Shown in pieces: positions 35,236-44,455 of a stretch of DNA of 64,000 bases; the first letter of the stretch is position 1; each line of letters opens with the position of its first letter. The position numbers were made by a program, and so were the translations under genes. The DNA is from Dactylosporangium roseum. Lineage in GTDB: Bacteria > Actinomycetota > Actinomycetes > Mycobacteriales > Micromonosporaceae. The DNA lies in assembly GCF_025264685.1 (NCBI RefSeq), contig NZ_CP073721.1, positions 2,285,001 to 2,349,000 of the forward strand, in the 5' to 3' direction. The notes beneath the pieces were generated by a model. The model did not search any database. It was not told the DNA's origin and saw nothing but the letters and a program-made list of their open reading frames with translations.

Positions 35236-37809
35236 TCACCATGTCCGCTGGTGGACCAGCGCCGCCTCGACACGCTCCGCCGGACCGGGCGTGCCGTAGA
35301 AGTGGCCCTGGCCGAAGCGGCAACCGGCCGACCGGACCAGCTCCAGGTGCTGCTGGGCCTCCAGGCCGTGCGCGACCACCGCGACGTTGAGCCGCTGGCC
35401 GAGCTTCACCACCACGTCGATGATCGGCGCGACCGGGCCGCCGGTCGCCGGCGGCAGCGCGAACAGCGACCGGTCCACCTTGAGCAGGTCGGTCGGGAGC
35501 CGCCGCAGGTGGGCGAGTGACGTGAGGCCGGTGCCGAAGCCGTCCAGGGCGATGCGGACGCCGATCGCCCGCACGGTCGCCAGGGGATCCGCGGCGCGTT
35601 CCAGGTCGGCGCCGAAGTCCCGTTCGGCGAGCTCGATCACGAGGTCGCCGGGGTCGACCTGGTGGCTGTCGAGGGCCAGGCTGAGCCGGGACGCGAAATC
35701 GGCCGCGACGAGGTCGTCGAAGGTGACGTTGACGCTCATCCACAGCCGGTACCCTTCATGCTGCCACAGCGACAATTGACGGCACGCCCGGTTGAGCACC
35801 CAGTCGTGCACCTGCCCGGTGAGTCCGAGTTCCCGCGCGACCTCCAGCGTCTCCCGCGGCGGGATCGTGCCGAACCGCGGATGCCGCCAGCGCAGCAGCG
35901 CCTCGACCCCGATGGGGTGGCCCTCGACGAGGTCGTAGACGGGGTGGTAGGCGAGGTCGAGCTCGCCGCGCTCGACGGCGTGCGGCAGGTGCTGTTCGAG
36001 CGTGGCCCGCCGGGCGTACGCCTCCTCGATCGCCTCGTCGTGCCACTCGATCCGGCCCCGGCCGGCGCGCTTGGCCCGCCGCAGCGCCAGTCCGGCCCGC
36101 CGCAGCGTCTCCTCGGGGCCACCGCCCACCGGAGCCAGCCCGACCCCGGCGGACAGCCGCAGCACGGGATCGGACGGCAGGGGACCGGACGGCAGAAGGT
36201 CGGGGAGCGCGGTGCCGGGCACGGGATATGGCGCGGAGAGCTCACCGAGCAGGCGGGTGGCGAGGGTGTACGCGTGGACCTTGCCGACCCGCGTGAGGAT
36301 CGCGAACTCGTCGCCGTTGAGTCGCGCGGCGACGTCGCCGCCGGTGATCGAGGCGCGGATCCGGGCGGCGACTGCGACCAGCACGGCGTCGCCGACGTCG
36401 GGGCCGTGCAGGTCGTTGACCGCGGCGAAGCCGTCGAGGCCGATCGTCAGCAGGAACCCGCCGCCGGTGGCCAGCTCCCGCAGCAGCGTCGCGCGGTTGA
36501 CCAGGCCGGTGAGCGGGTCGACGCGGGCGGTGCGCTGAAGGCTGTGCTCAAGGGTGTGCTGCTCGGTGACGTCACGCAGGTGCACGACGACGCCCCGCAC
36601 CTCCGGGGTGCCGCGCGGGTCGGTGACGGTGAACTCGACGTGCCGCCAGACCCCGGACCCGTCGCGGATCCGGCTGCGCAGGGCGCTCGGGCCGGGGTTG
36701 TCGAGCAGTTCGCGGAGCACGACCGCGAGGACGGCCACGAGCCCGACCACCAGGGCGGCCGGCCCGATGCGTCCCCGGGTGGCGAGCGAGTAGAGCACCG
36801 CCGCGGCTCCGGCGAGCACCGGCGCGACGAGCAGCGGGTCCCCGATGAGCGTGCCGTCGCCCGCCGGCCGCTCCGGCCGCGCCGCATCCATGCTCGCCGG
36901 GGCCGTGCTCGTCGGGGTCGTGCTCGTCGGGGTCGTGCTCGCCGGGGTCATGGCGGTCCAAACGGACCGGCGGGCACCCGCCCGGACCAGCACCGAGCCG
37001 AGGACGAGCAGCCCACCGGCGGCGAGCGGCCACGGGGCGCGCTGATGCGGGGAGGAGGGCAGCAGCGGCGGCACGGCCAGGCCGAGGACGAGCAGCGCGA
37101 CGCCGGCGGCGGCGGTGGCGGCGGGCCCGCGCGGGTACCGCGCCCGCACGCCGCTCACCACGGCGACGGTGACGCCGACGACGGTGAGCAGGCAGGTGAC
37201 GAACGCGGCGGGGCTGGACCCGCCGTCCACCTCCAGCACCAGCACGACCAGGATGAGGTACACCCACAGCGCCACGCAGACCCCGTCGAACGCGCGGCGG
37301 GCGGCGGCGCCGGGGCCGCCGGCGGTCACGCCGGGCAGGACCAGCAGGCCGGCGACGAGGGCCGTCCCGGCGAACGGCGCGACGCCGGCCGTTAAGCCGG
37401 GTGTCAAGCCGGGTGTCAAGCCGGGTGTCAGGCCGGGTGTCAGGCCGGGTGTCAGGCCGGGCACGGCGGCAGAGACCCCGGCGGCACAGACCCCGGCGGC
37501 GAGGACGCCGAGGCCGAGCGCACCGGGGCCGGCGGCGGCGGACGGCGCCATGCGCTCGCGGCACGCCATGACGGCGATCCGGACCAGCCGGAACGCCTGC
37601 AGTGCCGCGGCCGCGGCGGCCGTGAGCAGCACCACGGTGAGCGCGCCGAGTCCGGCGGACCGGGCGAGCAGGACCGCCGCGGCCGCGATGAGGGTGAGCG
37701 GGGCCGACGCCATGAGCCGGCGACCGCGTGATCTGTGTGCGCCACTTGCCGGTCTCATCGTGTTGCCGGTCTCATCGTGGGATCCGTCCGTCGCCGGGTC
37801 GGGGGGCAC
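35236..37809 (-). CDS. Membrane GGDEF/EAL protein with degenerate active sites
   Basis: An 857-residue protein: about eight hydrophobic segments in the first 340 residues, a partial PAS-like region (VWRHVEFTVTDPRG...VRDVTE type, about 385-420), a GGDEF domain (about 425-590) and an EAL domain (about 600-850). The GGDEF site reads NGDEF, losing a Gly important for synthesis. The EAL keeps EALLRW and QGHFYGTP, but the paired aspartates are DGFGTG instead of DDFGTG, losing a metal ligand. It may be a receptor or weak enzyme of c-di-GMP signalling. Two tandem arrays lie in the membrane part (36890-36949, 37394-37453). The GTG 37809 start is uncertain; ATG 37758 is an alternative. Confidence 0.85.
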   Translation of the reverse strand: MPPDPATDGSHDETGNTMRPASGAHRSRGRRLMASAPLTLIAAAAVLLARSAGLGALTVVLLTAAAAAALQAFRLVRIAVMACRERMAPSAAAGPGALGLGVLAAGVCAAGVSAAVPGLTPGLTPGLTPGLTPGLTPGLTAGVAPFAGTALVAGLLVLPGVTAGGPGAAARRAFDGVCVALWVYLILVVLVLEVDGGSSPAAFVTCLLTVVGVTVAVVSGVRARYPRGPAATAAAGVALLVLGLAVPPLLPSSPHQRAPWPLAAGGLLVLGSVLVRAGARRSVWTAMTPASTTPTSTTPTSTAPASMDAARPERPAGDGTLIGDPLLVAPVLAGAAAVLYSLATRGRIGPAALVVGLVAVLAVVLRELLDNPGPSALRSRIRDGSGVWRHVEFTVTDPRGTPEVRGVVVHLRDVTEQHTLEHSLQRTARVDPLTGLVNRATLLRELATGGGFLLTIGLDGFAAVNDLHGPDVGDAVLVAVAARIRASITGGDVAARLNGDEFAILTRVGKVHAYTLATRLLGELSAPYPVPGTALPDLLPSGPLPSDPVLRLSAGVGLAPVGGGPEETLRRAGLALRRAKRAGRGRIEWHDEAIEEAYARRATLEQHLPHAVERGELDLAYHPVYDLVEGHPIGVEALLRWRHPRFGTIPPRETLEVARELGLTGQVHDWVLNRACRQLSLWQHEGYRLWMSVNVTFDDLVAADFASRLSLALDSHQVDPGDLVIELAERDFGADLERAADPLATVRAIGVRIALDGFGTGLTSLAHLRRLPTDLLKVDRSLFALPPATGGPVAPIIDVVVKLGQRLNVAVVAHGLEAQQHLELVRSAGCRFGQGHFYGTPGPAERVEAALVHQRTW
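36890..36949. repeat. Four 15-bp units in the GGDEF/EAL gene
   Basis: GTGCTCGTCGGGGTC and close variants run four times head to tail. The coding strand reads Thr/Ser/Pro-rich pentapeptides (TTPTS, TAPAS type) in a loop between membrane helices. Confidence 0.9.
37394..37453. repeat. Five 12-bp units in the membrane part of the GGDEF/EAL gene
   Basis: AAGCCGGGTGTC (three) and AGGCCGGGTGTC (two) run head to tail; on the coding strand each encodes Thr-Pro-Gly-Leu in frame. The product gains about five Thr-Pro-Gly-Leu units between two predicted membrane helices. Confidence 0.93.
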
Positions 37810-37919
37810 CTAGCTGACCCGGTAACGAGGCCGGACAACGAGGGTGACGGCCCCGAACTTCCTTCACCCGGAAGGAGGACCCGCAAGGGCCGGGAACGCG
37901 GAGGCAGGACCCGTAAAGG

Positions 37920-39524
37920 TCAGCGGTTCGTCAGCACGGGCCCGTCGACGGGCTCCGCGCCCGGTGCCTCGGCGGGCTCCGCCAGGTCCAGCGTGGTGCG
38001 CAGGGCCGCGGGCCGCATGAGCAGCGCGGCGATCACGCCGATCACGGCGATGCCGGCCGAGATCAGGAAGATGTGACCGGTCGCGTCGCCGTACGCGGCG
38101 CGGACGATCTCCTGCATCGCCGGTGGGAGCGCGTCGAGGTTGAGGTTGCTGGTCTGGCCGCCGGCCGGGGCCTGCACGCCCGCCGCGGCCAGAGAGCGCG
38201 TGATGTCGTCGGTGACCTGGCGGGCCAGGACGGCGCCGAGCACCGAGACGCCGATCGTGCCGCCGAGGGAGCGGAAGAACGCGACGGTGGAGCTCGCCGC
38301 GCCGATGTCCTTGAGCCGGACGGTGTTCTGCACGGCGAGGACGAGGTTCTGCATCGACATGCCGACGCCGACGCCGACGAGCAGCATGCCGCCGCCGACG
38401 AAGTACAGCGACGTCTCGTGGTCGATGACCGACAGGACACCGCAGCCGGCGACCAGGATGATCGTGCCCGCCACGATGTACGGCTTGATCCTGCCGGTCC
38501 TCGTGATGAGCCGGCCGGCCACGATCGAGGAGGTCAGCACGCCGGCCATCATCGGGATGGTGAGCAGGCCCGCCTCGGTGGGGGAGTAGCCGCGGCCGAT
38601 CTGGAAGTACTGGCCGAGAAAGACCGCGCCGCCGAACATGGCCATGCCGACGGCGAGACTGCCCAGGATCGACAGGGCGGTGGTGCGCTGGGCCATGATG
38701 GGCAGCGGCACGACCGGCTCCTTGGTCCGGGACTCGACCCAGACGGCGAGGGCGAGCAGGACCACGCCGGCGGCGACCATGGCGAGCGTCTGCCACGACA
38801 GCCACGCGAACGAGTCGTCGACGAACGACACCCAGATGAGCAGCACGCTGACGCCGGCGGCGATGAGTGCCGCGCCCACATAGTCGATCTTCACGTTGTC
38901 GCGGCGCATGGTGACCAGGTGCAGCGTCTTCTGGAGGACCATCAGCGCGAGGATCGCGATCGGGACGCCGACGAAGAAGCACCAGCGCCAGCCGAGCCAC
39001 GAGGTGTCGACGATCAGGCCGCCGAGCAGCGGGCCGCCGACGGTGGCGACGGCCATGACGCCGCCGAGGTAGCCGTTGTACCGGCCGCGCTCCCGCGGCG
39101 GGATCATCGCGGCGATCACGACCTGGACGAGCGCCTGGAGGCCGCCGACGCCGATGCCCTGGAACGCCCGGGCGGCGATGAGCTCGCCCGCGTTCTGGGC
39201 CAGGCCGCTGACCGTCGAACCGACCGCGAAGATCACGATCGAGATCTGGACCAGGAGCTTCTTGTCGTAGAGGTCGGCGAGTTTGCCCCAGATCGGGGTG
39301 GAGGCGGTCGCGGTGAGGAGGGTGGCGGTGACCACCCAGGTGTACTGGCTCTGTGAGCCGTTCAGCGCGCCGATGATCTTCGGCAGGGCGGTCGAGACGA
39401 TGGTGGAGCTCACCAGCGCCACGAAGAGCACGAGCAGCAGGCCGCTCAGCGCCTCGAGGATCTGCCGATGACTCATCGGCTCCCCGGGTTGCGCCGGGGC
39501 GGCCACGGCGTGCGGTTGACTCAT
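37920..39524 (-). CDS. MFS drug exporter, DHA2 (EmrB/QacA) family
   Basis: A 534-residue integral membrane protein with about 14 transmembrane helices, the size of the DHA2 family of proton-driven drug exporters. Motif A-like WGKLADLYDKKLLVQ follows helix 2. The motif C region GGPLLGGLIVDTSWLGWRWCFF is clear. The ATG at 39524 overlaps the stop of the MarR gene (ATGA), so the repressor and pump form one operon. The likely substrate is a hydrophobic toxin or antibiotic. Confidence 0.93.
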   Translation of the reverse strand: MSQPHAVAAPAQPGEPMSHRQILEALSGLLLVLFVALVSSTIVSTALPKIIGALNGSQSQYTWVVTATLLTATASTPIWGKLADLYDKKLLVQISIVIFAVGSTVSGLAQNAGELIAARAFQGIGVGGLQALVQVVIAAMIPPRERGRYNGYLGGVMAVATVGGPLLGGLIVDTSWLGWRWCFFVGVPIAILALMVLQKTLHLVTMRRDNVKIDYVGAALIAAGVSVLLIWVSFVDDSFAWLSWQTLAMVAAGVVLLALAVWVESRTKEPVVPLPIMAQRTTALSILGSLAVGMAMFGGAVFLGQYFQIGRGYSPTEAGLLTIPMMAGVLTSSIVAGRLITRTGRIKPYIVAGTIILVAGCGVLSVIDHETSLYFVGGGMLLVGVGVGMSMQNLVLAVQNTVRLKDIGAASSTVAFFRSLGGTIGVSVLGAVLARQVTDDITRSLAAAGVQAPAGGQTSNLNLDALPPAMQEIVRAAYGDATGHIFLISAGIAVIGVIAALLMRPAALRTTLDLAEPAEAPGAEPVDGPVLTNR

Positions 39525-39970
39525 CGGTTCGCCTCCGTCAGCAGGGATTGTGCGAAGCGGCGCAGCAGTGCGCCGAAGAGTTCGATGTCGGCGCGGGTCC
39601 AGTCGCGCAGCGCGTCGGCGAGCAGGGCGTCGTACCACTCGTTCGACTCCCGCAGGGCCGTCCGGCCCTCATCGGTCAGTTCGAGGAAGCTGGCCCGCCC
39701 GTCGTTCGGGTCGGCGACCCGGCGCACGAGCCCGGCCTGCACGAACGCGCTGACCGCACGGCTGGTGGTCGACTGGTCGAGGGCGCAGGTCGCGGCGAGC
39801 TCCTTGAGGTGGCAGCCGCCGGCGAGTCGCTCGATCGCGCCGAGCATGCCGATCGCCCCGAGCGGGACGCGGCCGTGCTGTTGCCGCTGCTTGACGAGGC
39901 GCACCACCTTCAGCAACGCGCGCAGCTCCTCCCGGAGCGGGGCGACGGCGGTCTCCACGAAGTCCTCCAT
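39521..39970 (-). CDS. MarR-family transcriptional regulator
   Basis: A 149-residue MarR regulator starting MEDFVETAVAPLREELRALL. The winged helix (HLKELAATCALDQSTTSRAV, LVRRVADPNDGRASFLELTD) is intact. The frame remains open to 40063, but that extension overlaps palindromic operator-like DNA, so ATG 39970 is preferred. It is the first gene of an operon with the MFS exporter and is expected to repress it until a ligand binds. Confidence 0.88.
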   Translation of the reverse strand: MEDFVETAVAPLREELRALLKVVRLVKQRQQHGRVPLGAIGMLGAIERLAGGCHLKELAATCALDQSTTSRAVSAFVQAGLVRRVADPNDGRASFLELTDEGRTALRESNEWYDALLADALRDWTRADIELFGALLRRFAQSLLTEANR

Positions 39971-40104
39971 CGGCTGGGCCTGAGCGGCGAACGACAGATA
40001 CCGACCGGCAAGCGACAAATACTTGCCTGGTACAAGCATCCAAAATTCTTGCCCATCGCGCAAGTTTGCCCAGTGAGAAGTAGCTAACAGTGTCCCCGGG
40101 TAGG
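39971..40104. promoter_or_regulatory. Shared promoter/operator region of the MarR-MFS operon and the tetR gene
   Basis: This locally AT-richer interval separates the divergent marR and tetR genes. It contains repeated CTTGCC/GGCAAG elements: the dyads CTTG-N7-CAAG at 40022-40036 and CTTGC-N7-GCAAG at 40048-40064, plus single half-sites at about 40007 and 40064. Arrays of such half-sites are usual for MarR and TetR operators. No exact -35/-10 pair can be assigned. Confidence 0.5.
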
Positions 40105-40692
40105 ATGAAGGCCGTGAGCACCGGCCTGCGGGAACGTAAGAAGTCCGCCACCCGGCAGGCCCTCCACGAGGCCGCCGTGGCGCTCGCCGTCGAGCACGGC
40201 CCGGAGCGGGTCACCGTCGAGGCCATCGCCGACGCGGCGGACGTGTCCCGCCGGACGTTCTCCAACTACTTCGCCAGCAAGGAGGAGGCGCTCCTGCACG
40301 GCGACCGGCTGCGCATGCAACTGCTGCTCGACGCCGTCCGTGCCCGGCCGGCCACCGAGACGCCGTGGGCCGCGCTGACCGCGGCCGCCCTGGAGCTGGA
40401 CCGCCGGCTCGGCGCCCGCGACCCGAAGTGGGTCACCCAGGTCCGCCTGGTGCGCCGGCACCCTACGCTCGCCGCGCAGCAGACCGGCACGTACAGCGCC
40501 CTCGAGGACGACCTGACGGCCGAGCTCACCGCCCGTGGCGTCACCGACCCGATGCGGGCCCGGCTGACCGCCGCGGCCTTCCTCGCCGCCATCCGGGTCG
40601 CCGTGCAGGCGTGGCTGGACCGCCCGGCCGGGACTGCGCTGGGCGACGTGATGCGCGAGGCGCTGGACGCGACAGGCGCCGCCTTCGCGTAG
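40105..40692 (+). CDS. TetR-family transcriptional regulator
   Basis: A 195-residue TetR regulator. The N-terminal helix-turn-helix is canonical (RVTVEAIADAADVSRRTFSN, then YFASKEEALL) after a basic lead RERKKSATRQALHEAAV. The C-terminal ligand/dimer domain is helical. Start is ATG 40105 or GTG 40114. It is divergent from the MarR-MFS operon and may co-regulate it. Its stop codon is the loop of a strong hairpin. Confidence 0.9.
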   Translation: MKAVSTGLRERKKSATRQALHEAAVALAVEHGPERVTVEAIADAADVSRRTFSNYFASKEEALLHGDRLRMQLLLDAVRARPATETPWAALTAAALELDRRLGARDPKWVTQVRLVRRHPTLAAQQTGTYSALEDDLTAELTARGVTDPMRARLTAAAFLAAIRVAVQAWLDRPAGTALGDVMREALDATGAAFA

Positions 40693-40706
40693 CGAAGACG
40701 GCGCCT
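40674..40706. terminator. Hairpin over the tetR stop codon
   Basis: Arms 40674-40688 and 40692-40706 pair at 14 of 15 positions with a 3-nt loop; the TAG stop lies at 40690-40692. It separates tetR from the convergent gene at 40756 and can act in both directions. Confidence 0.7.
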
Positions 40707-40755
40707 GGACGGACTGGACGGAGAGGTTCTGTCTATCGGGTCGGGCCGGCCCAGC

Positions 40756-41394
40756 TCACGGGCGGGCACCGACGAGCTGCGGGCGCAGCGCCAGGATCAC
40801 ACCCAGCGTCGCGTAACCGATGATCAGGTGGGCGCCGCCGACCCAGCTCGCCACCGGATCGCCGAGGATGACGAACGTCGGCACCGTGACCACGGCCCAG
40901 CTCTCGGCGACCATCGGCCAGATCCGGGCCGGCCCCCGCCAGCGACCGGCGAACAGGATCTTCAGCCCGATCACGAACATGCCGAGCATCGACAGCGGCC
41001 AGAACGCGTCGAGCGGGACCAGCCAGGCCGCGTCGCGCAGTGCCGGCACGGCGTGCAGGACGCTCCAGATCGTGGCGAGACCCAGCAGCACGTGCTCGAC
41101 GTAGAGCATGCTTCGGGCCACCTTCGAGGTGCCGGTGGCACGGGTGCGCAACTGTACCGCCAGCAGCGCGAAGACGCCGAGCTGGAAGAGGGTGCCGCCG
41201 ATGTCGGTGATGGTCATGCCGGTCGAGGTGTCGGGGTTGTTGCCGACGGTGAACATCGCCGCGGCCCAGGCCAGCGTGCCGGTGGTCAGGGCCAGACCGA
41301 GGGCCCGCGTCCGGCGGGCGGAGATGCCCGGGACGACCGGGGTGCCGGACGGGAGGTCGGTGCGGGCGGGGAGGTGGCCGGTACGGATCGTCAT
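40756..41394 (-). CDS. Hypothetical integral membrane protein, five to six helices
   Basis: A 212-residue membrane protein with hydrophobic segments beginning near residues 32, 62, 95, 125, 160 and 185 (LGLALTTGTLAWAAAMFTVG, TLFQLGVFALLAVQL, ILFAGRWRGP, HLIIGYATLGVILAL). The overall pattern is that of DUF4386-like or cytochrome-b561-like four- to six-helix proteins, but haem-ligand histidines are not clearly paired, so no family is claimed. ATG 41394 is used. It is divergent from the sensor-kinase gene across 198 bp. Confidence 0.65.
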   Translation of the reverse strand: MTIRTGHLPARTDLPSGTPVVPGISARRTRALGLALTTGTLAWAAAMFTVGNNPDTSTGMTITDIGGTLFQLGVFALLAVQLRTRATGTSKVARSMLYVEHVLLGLATIWSVLHAVPALRDAAWLVPLDAFWPLSMLGMFVIGLKILFAGRWRGPARIWPMVAESWAVVTVPTFVILGDPVASWVGGAHLIIGYATLGVILALRPQLVGARP

Positions 41395-41592
41395 GGCAGT
41401 TCGTTGCTTCGGGGAGGGGCTGTATGGCGTACGGCCAGCTCGTCGCTGTCCGGGTATGCCGTAGAGCTTCCGGGGAACCGCGACCCGGGCGGCAGGGCCG
41501 CGCGCCCCGGCCGCCGTCCTCAACCGTGTCCCGGGCCGGACGGGACACCCGTCCTCTGCCTCCGGGGACACGGCGGCTGGCACCATGACTGC

Positions 41593-43716
41593 GTGTCCCG
41601 CTTCAAGGTGTCGACCCTGGTCGGCGGCGTGTTCGTGGTCCTCACCGCCGCGGCGACCGGCGTGTCGGCCGTCCTGGAACTGTCGGTCGACGCCGCCCGC
41701 CGGTCCTCGGACGGCCTGGAAGCGGGCTGGATCGCCGGCCTGACCGGGCTCGCCCTCGCGATCCCCGGCGGGCTGCTCGTGCGCAAGGCACCCCGCAACG
41801 CGGTCTCGTGGATCCTGTGCGTGACCGGCCTGCACTGGGCGGTTGACGGGACCGCCTCGTCGTGGGTGGCCTACGCCACGACGCGGCACCCGACCCTGCC
41901 CGGGGCGGCGCTCGCGTACTGGATGTACCAGCGGGTCGGCGCCGGGCTGCTGTTCTCGCTGCCGCTGCTGCTCGTCTTCTACCCGGACGGGAGGCTGCCG
42001 GCGGGCCGCTGGCGCTGGGCGGTGTTCGGCAGCCTCGGCGCGACCGCCGTCCTGCCGGCGACGCTGCTGTTCGTGCCCGAACGGCTCGCCGACGCCGCCG
42101 CCGCGGGGCCGGAGCCGGTCGCCGGGCGGGACCTCTCGATCGACCTGCTGACCCTGCCGCTGCCCGACGCCGTGTGGACCGTCCTGCTGCGGGTCGGCTA
42201 CGCGGCCCTGCCGCTGAGCATGCTCGTCCCGTTCGCCGTGGTGTTCCGGCGGTACCGGCGGGCGGCCGGCCTCGAGAAGACCCGCATGCGCTGGCTGGTG
42301 TGGGCGGGCGTGGTCGACGTGCTCGTCATGCTGTCCACGCTGGTACTGCCGTCTCAGGTGACCAGCGCCGGGTTGCTCGCCGCCGTGACGGTCACCGGGT
42401 TCGCGATCGCCGTCGGCGTGCTGCGGCCCCGGCTGTTCGACATCGACCGGCTGCTGGGCGGTACCGTCCTCTACGGGGCGCTCGCCACGATCGTCGTCGT
42501 CGTCGACGCCGCCGTCCTGACGCTCGTCGCCACGCTGCCCGGCGTCGACCGGCCCAGCGACGGCGCGGCGCTGGTCGGGCTGCTCGTGGTCCTGATCGTG
42601 TACGGGCCGCTGCGCAACCGGCTGTGGCTGCTCGTCCAGCGCGTGGTGCTGGGGCAGCGGCACGACCCGTACCGCGTCGTCTCGGGCCTCGCCGAGCAAC
42701 TGGAGCGCTCCGACAGCCCCGAGGACCAGTTGCTCGCGGTGGCGCGCGGCGTCGCCGAGGCGTTCCGGTCGCCGTACGTCGCCGTGGAGGTGTACCGCAC
42801 CGGGGGCACGCTGCTCGCCGAGCACGGCGTGGCGCCGCCGGAGACGCAGATGCTGCCGATCACGTACCGCGACGAGACCGTCGGCCGGCTCATCCTCGCC
42901 GCCGGTGACCCGCGCACCGCCCTGTCGCCGAAGGACGAGCAGCTCCTCGCCGACGTGGTCCGGCAGGCGGCGGCCGCGGCCCGCTCCAGCTACCTCGCCG
43001 CGGAGCTGCAGCGCAGCCGCGAACGCCTGGTCGGGGCCCGTGAGGAGGAGCGCCGCCGGGTCCGCCGCGACCTCCACGACGGCCTCGGCCCGGCGCTCGG
43101 CGGCGTGGCGCTGCGCATCGACACCGCCCGCAACCTGCTGCGCGGCGCCGGTGACGCGGTCGCGCGCGCCGACGGGATGCTCCGCCAGGCCCGCGAGGAC
43201 GTCGCGGCGGCCCTCGCCGACGTGCGCCGGCTCGTCCACGACCTCCGTCCGCCGGCCCTCGACGACGTGGGCCTCGCCGGCGCCGTCGGGCAGCTCGCCG
43301 AGCGGCTGCGCACCCCGGCCATGGTGACCCGGGTCGAGGCCACCGATCTCGCCGACCTGCCGGCCGCCGTCGAGGTCGCGGCGTACCGGATCGCGTCCGA
43401 GGCGCTGACCAACGTGACGAAACACGCGAACGCCGCCATCTGCACCGTCCGGTTCCGTCGCGACGACCACACCCTCGTCGTCGAGGTCTCCGACGACGGC
43501 GTGGGCATCCCGGCCGGCATCCCGGCCGGCGTCGGGCTCGTGTCGCTGCGTGAACGCGCGGCCGAACTCGGCGGCCGGTGCGAGATCGAGTGCCCGCCCG
43601 CGGGCGGTACCGTCGTGCGGGCGCACCTGCCGCTAAGCTCTGGAGCCCAGGTCGTCGGGGTCGATACCGGCGGGGGCCCTTCCGGAGCTGCCCCTTCCGG
43701 AGCGGCCCATTCCTGA
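41593..43716 (+). CDS. Membrane sensor histidine kinase with GAF domain
   Basis: A 707-residue NarL-type kinase. The first 340 residues contain about nine hydrophobic segments (a 7TM-like sensor), followed by a GAF-like region (about 375-465, SPEDQLLAVARGVAEAFRSP). HisKA_3 follows with REEERRRVRRDLHDGLGPAL near residue 490 and HATPase motifs ALTNVTKHANA and DDGVGIPAG. GTG 41593 gives the first membrane helix directly. A Ser/Gly/Ala-rich tail carries a small repeat (PSGAA twice). The paired regulator starts 25 bp downstream. Confidence 0.92.
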   Translation: MSRFKVSTLVGGVFVVLTAAATGVSAVLELSVDAARRSSDGLEAGWIAGLTGLALAIPGGLLVRKAPRNAVSWILCVTGLHWAVDGTASSWVAYATTRHPTLPGAALAYWMYQRVGAGLLFSLPLLLVFYPDGRLPAGRWRWAVFGSLGATAVLPATLLFVPERLADAAAAGPEPVAGRDLSIDLLTLPLPDAVWTVLLRVGYAALPLSMLVPFAVVFRRYRRAAGLEKTRMRWLVWAGVVDVLVMLSTLVLPSQVTSAGLLAAVTVTGFAIAVGVLRPRLFDIDRLLGGTVLYGALATIVVVVDAAVLTLVATLPGVDRPSDGAALVGLLVVLIVYGPLRNRLWLLVQRVVLGQRHDPYRVVSGLAEQLERSDSPEDQLLAVARGVAEAFRSPYVAVEVYRTGGTLLAEHGVAPPETQMLPITYRDETVGRLILAAGDPRTALSPKDEQLLADVVRQAAAAARSSYLAAELQRSRERLVGAREEERRRVRRDLHDGLGPALGGVALRIDTARNLLRGAGDAVARADGMLRQAREDVAAALADVRRLVHDLRPPALDDVGLAGAVGQLAERLRTPAMVTRVEATDLADLPAAVEVAAYRIASEALTNVTKHANAAICTVRFRRDDHTLVVEVSDDGVGIPAGIPAGVGLVSLRERAAELGGRCEIECPPAGGTVVRAHLPLSSGAQVVGVDTGGGPSGAAPSGAAHS

Positions 43717-43741
43717 GCGGCCCAGACAGCGGAGGTGCGCA

Positions 43742-44392
43742 TTGGCTGACGACGTCGTGCGGGTCGTGGTGGCGGACGACCACCCGATCTTCCGTGACGG
43801 CCTGGCGATGCTGCTGGGCTCCGTCGGCGGCATCGACGTGGTCGGGACCGCCGCCACCGGTGTCGAGGCGGTCGAGCTGGCCGTGGAGCTGCTGCCCGAG
43901 GTCGTGGTGATGGACGTGCAGATGCCGGGGCTCAACGGCATCGAGGCGACCCGGCGGCTCGCCGCCGAGGCGCCCTCGGTCGGGGTCGTCGTGCTGACCA
44001 TGTCCGAGGACGACGGCACCGTCTTCACCGCGGTCCGCGCAGGTGCCCGTGGTTACCTGGTGAAGGGCGCCGAGCAGGAGGAGATCGTGCGGGCCATCAA
44101 CACCGTCGCCTCCGGCGGCGCCGTGTTCGGCGCGACCCTGGCCCGGCGCATCGCCGAGTTCTTCGCCGCCGGGCCGCCGTCGGCGACGACCGCGTTCCCC
44201 GAGCTCACGGCCCGCGAACGGGAGATCCTCGACCTGCTCGCCGCCGGCCGCTCCAACGCGCAGATCGCCCAGGCCCTGTTCCTGTCCCAGAAGACGGTCC
44301 GCAACAACGTGTCGAACGTCTTCGCCAAGCTCCAGGTCGCCGACCGCGCCGAGGCCATCGTGCGGGCCCGCGAGGCCGGCCTGGGCCGCTGA
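43742..44392 (+). CDS. LuxR/NarL-family response regulator
   Basis: A 216-residue regulator with receiver residues D12/D13, phospho-acceptor D58 in EVVVMDVQMPG and Lys in YLVKGAEQEE; the LuxR helix-turn-helix covers about residues 150-212 (LTAREREILDLLAAGRSNAQ). The start is TTG 43742 with GGAGG about 7 nt upstream; it gives the normal N-terminus. It is cotranscribed with the kinase before it. Confidence 0.93.
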   Translation: MADDVVRVVVADDHPIFRDGLAMLLGSVGGIDVVGTAATGVEAVELAVELLPEVVVMDVQMPGLNGIEATRRLAAEAPSVGVVVLTMSEDDGTVFTAVRAGARGYLVKGAEQEEIVRAINTVASGGAVFGATLARRIAEFFAAGPPSATTAFPELTAREREILDLLAAGRSNAQIAQALFLSQKTVRNNVSNVFAKLQVADRAEAIVRAREAGLGR

Positions 44393-44455
44393 TCCACCGT
44401 CGCCGGCACCGCAGAGCGCCGGGACAGCAAAGCGCCTGCACAGCAAGATGGGCGC

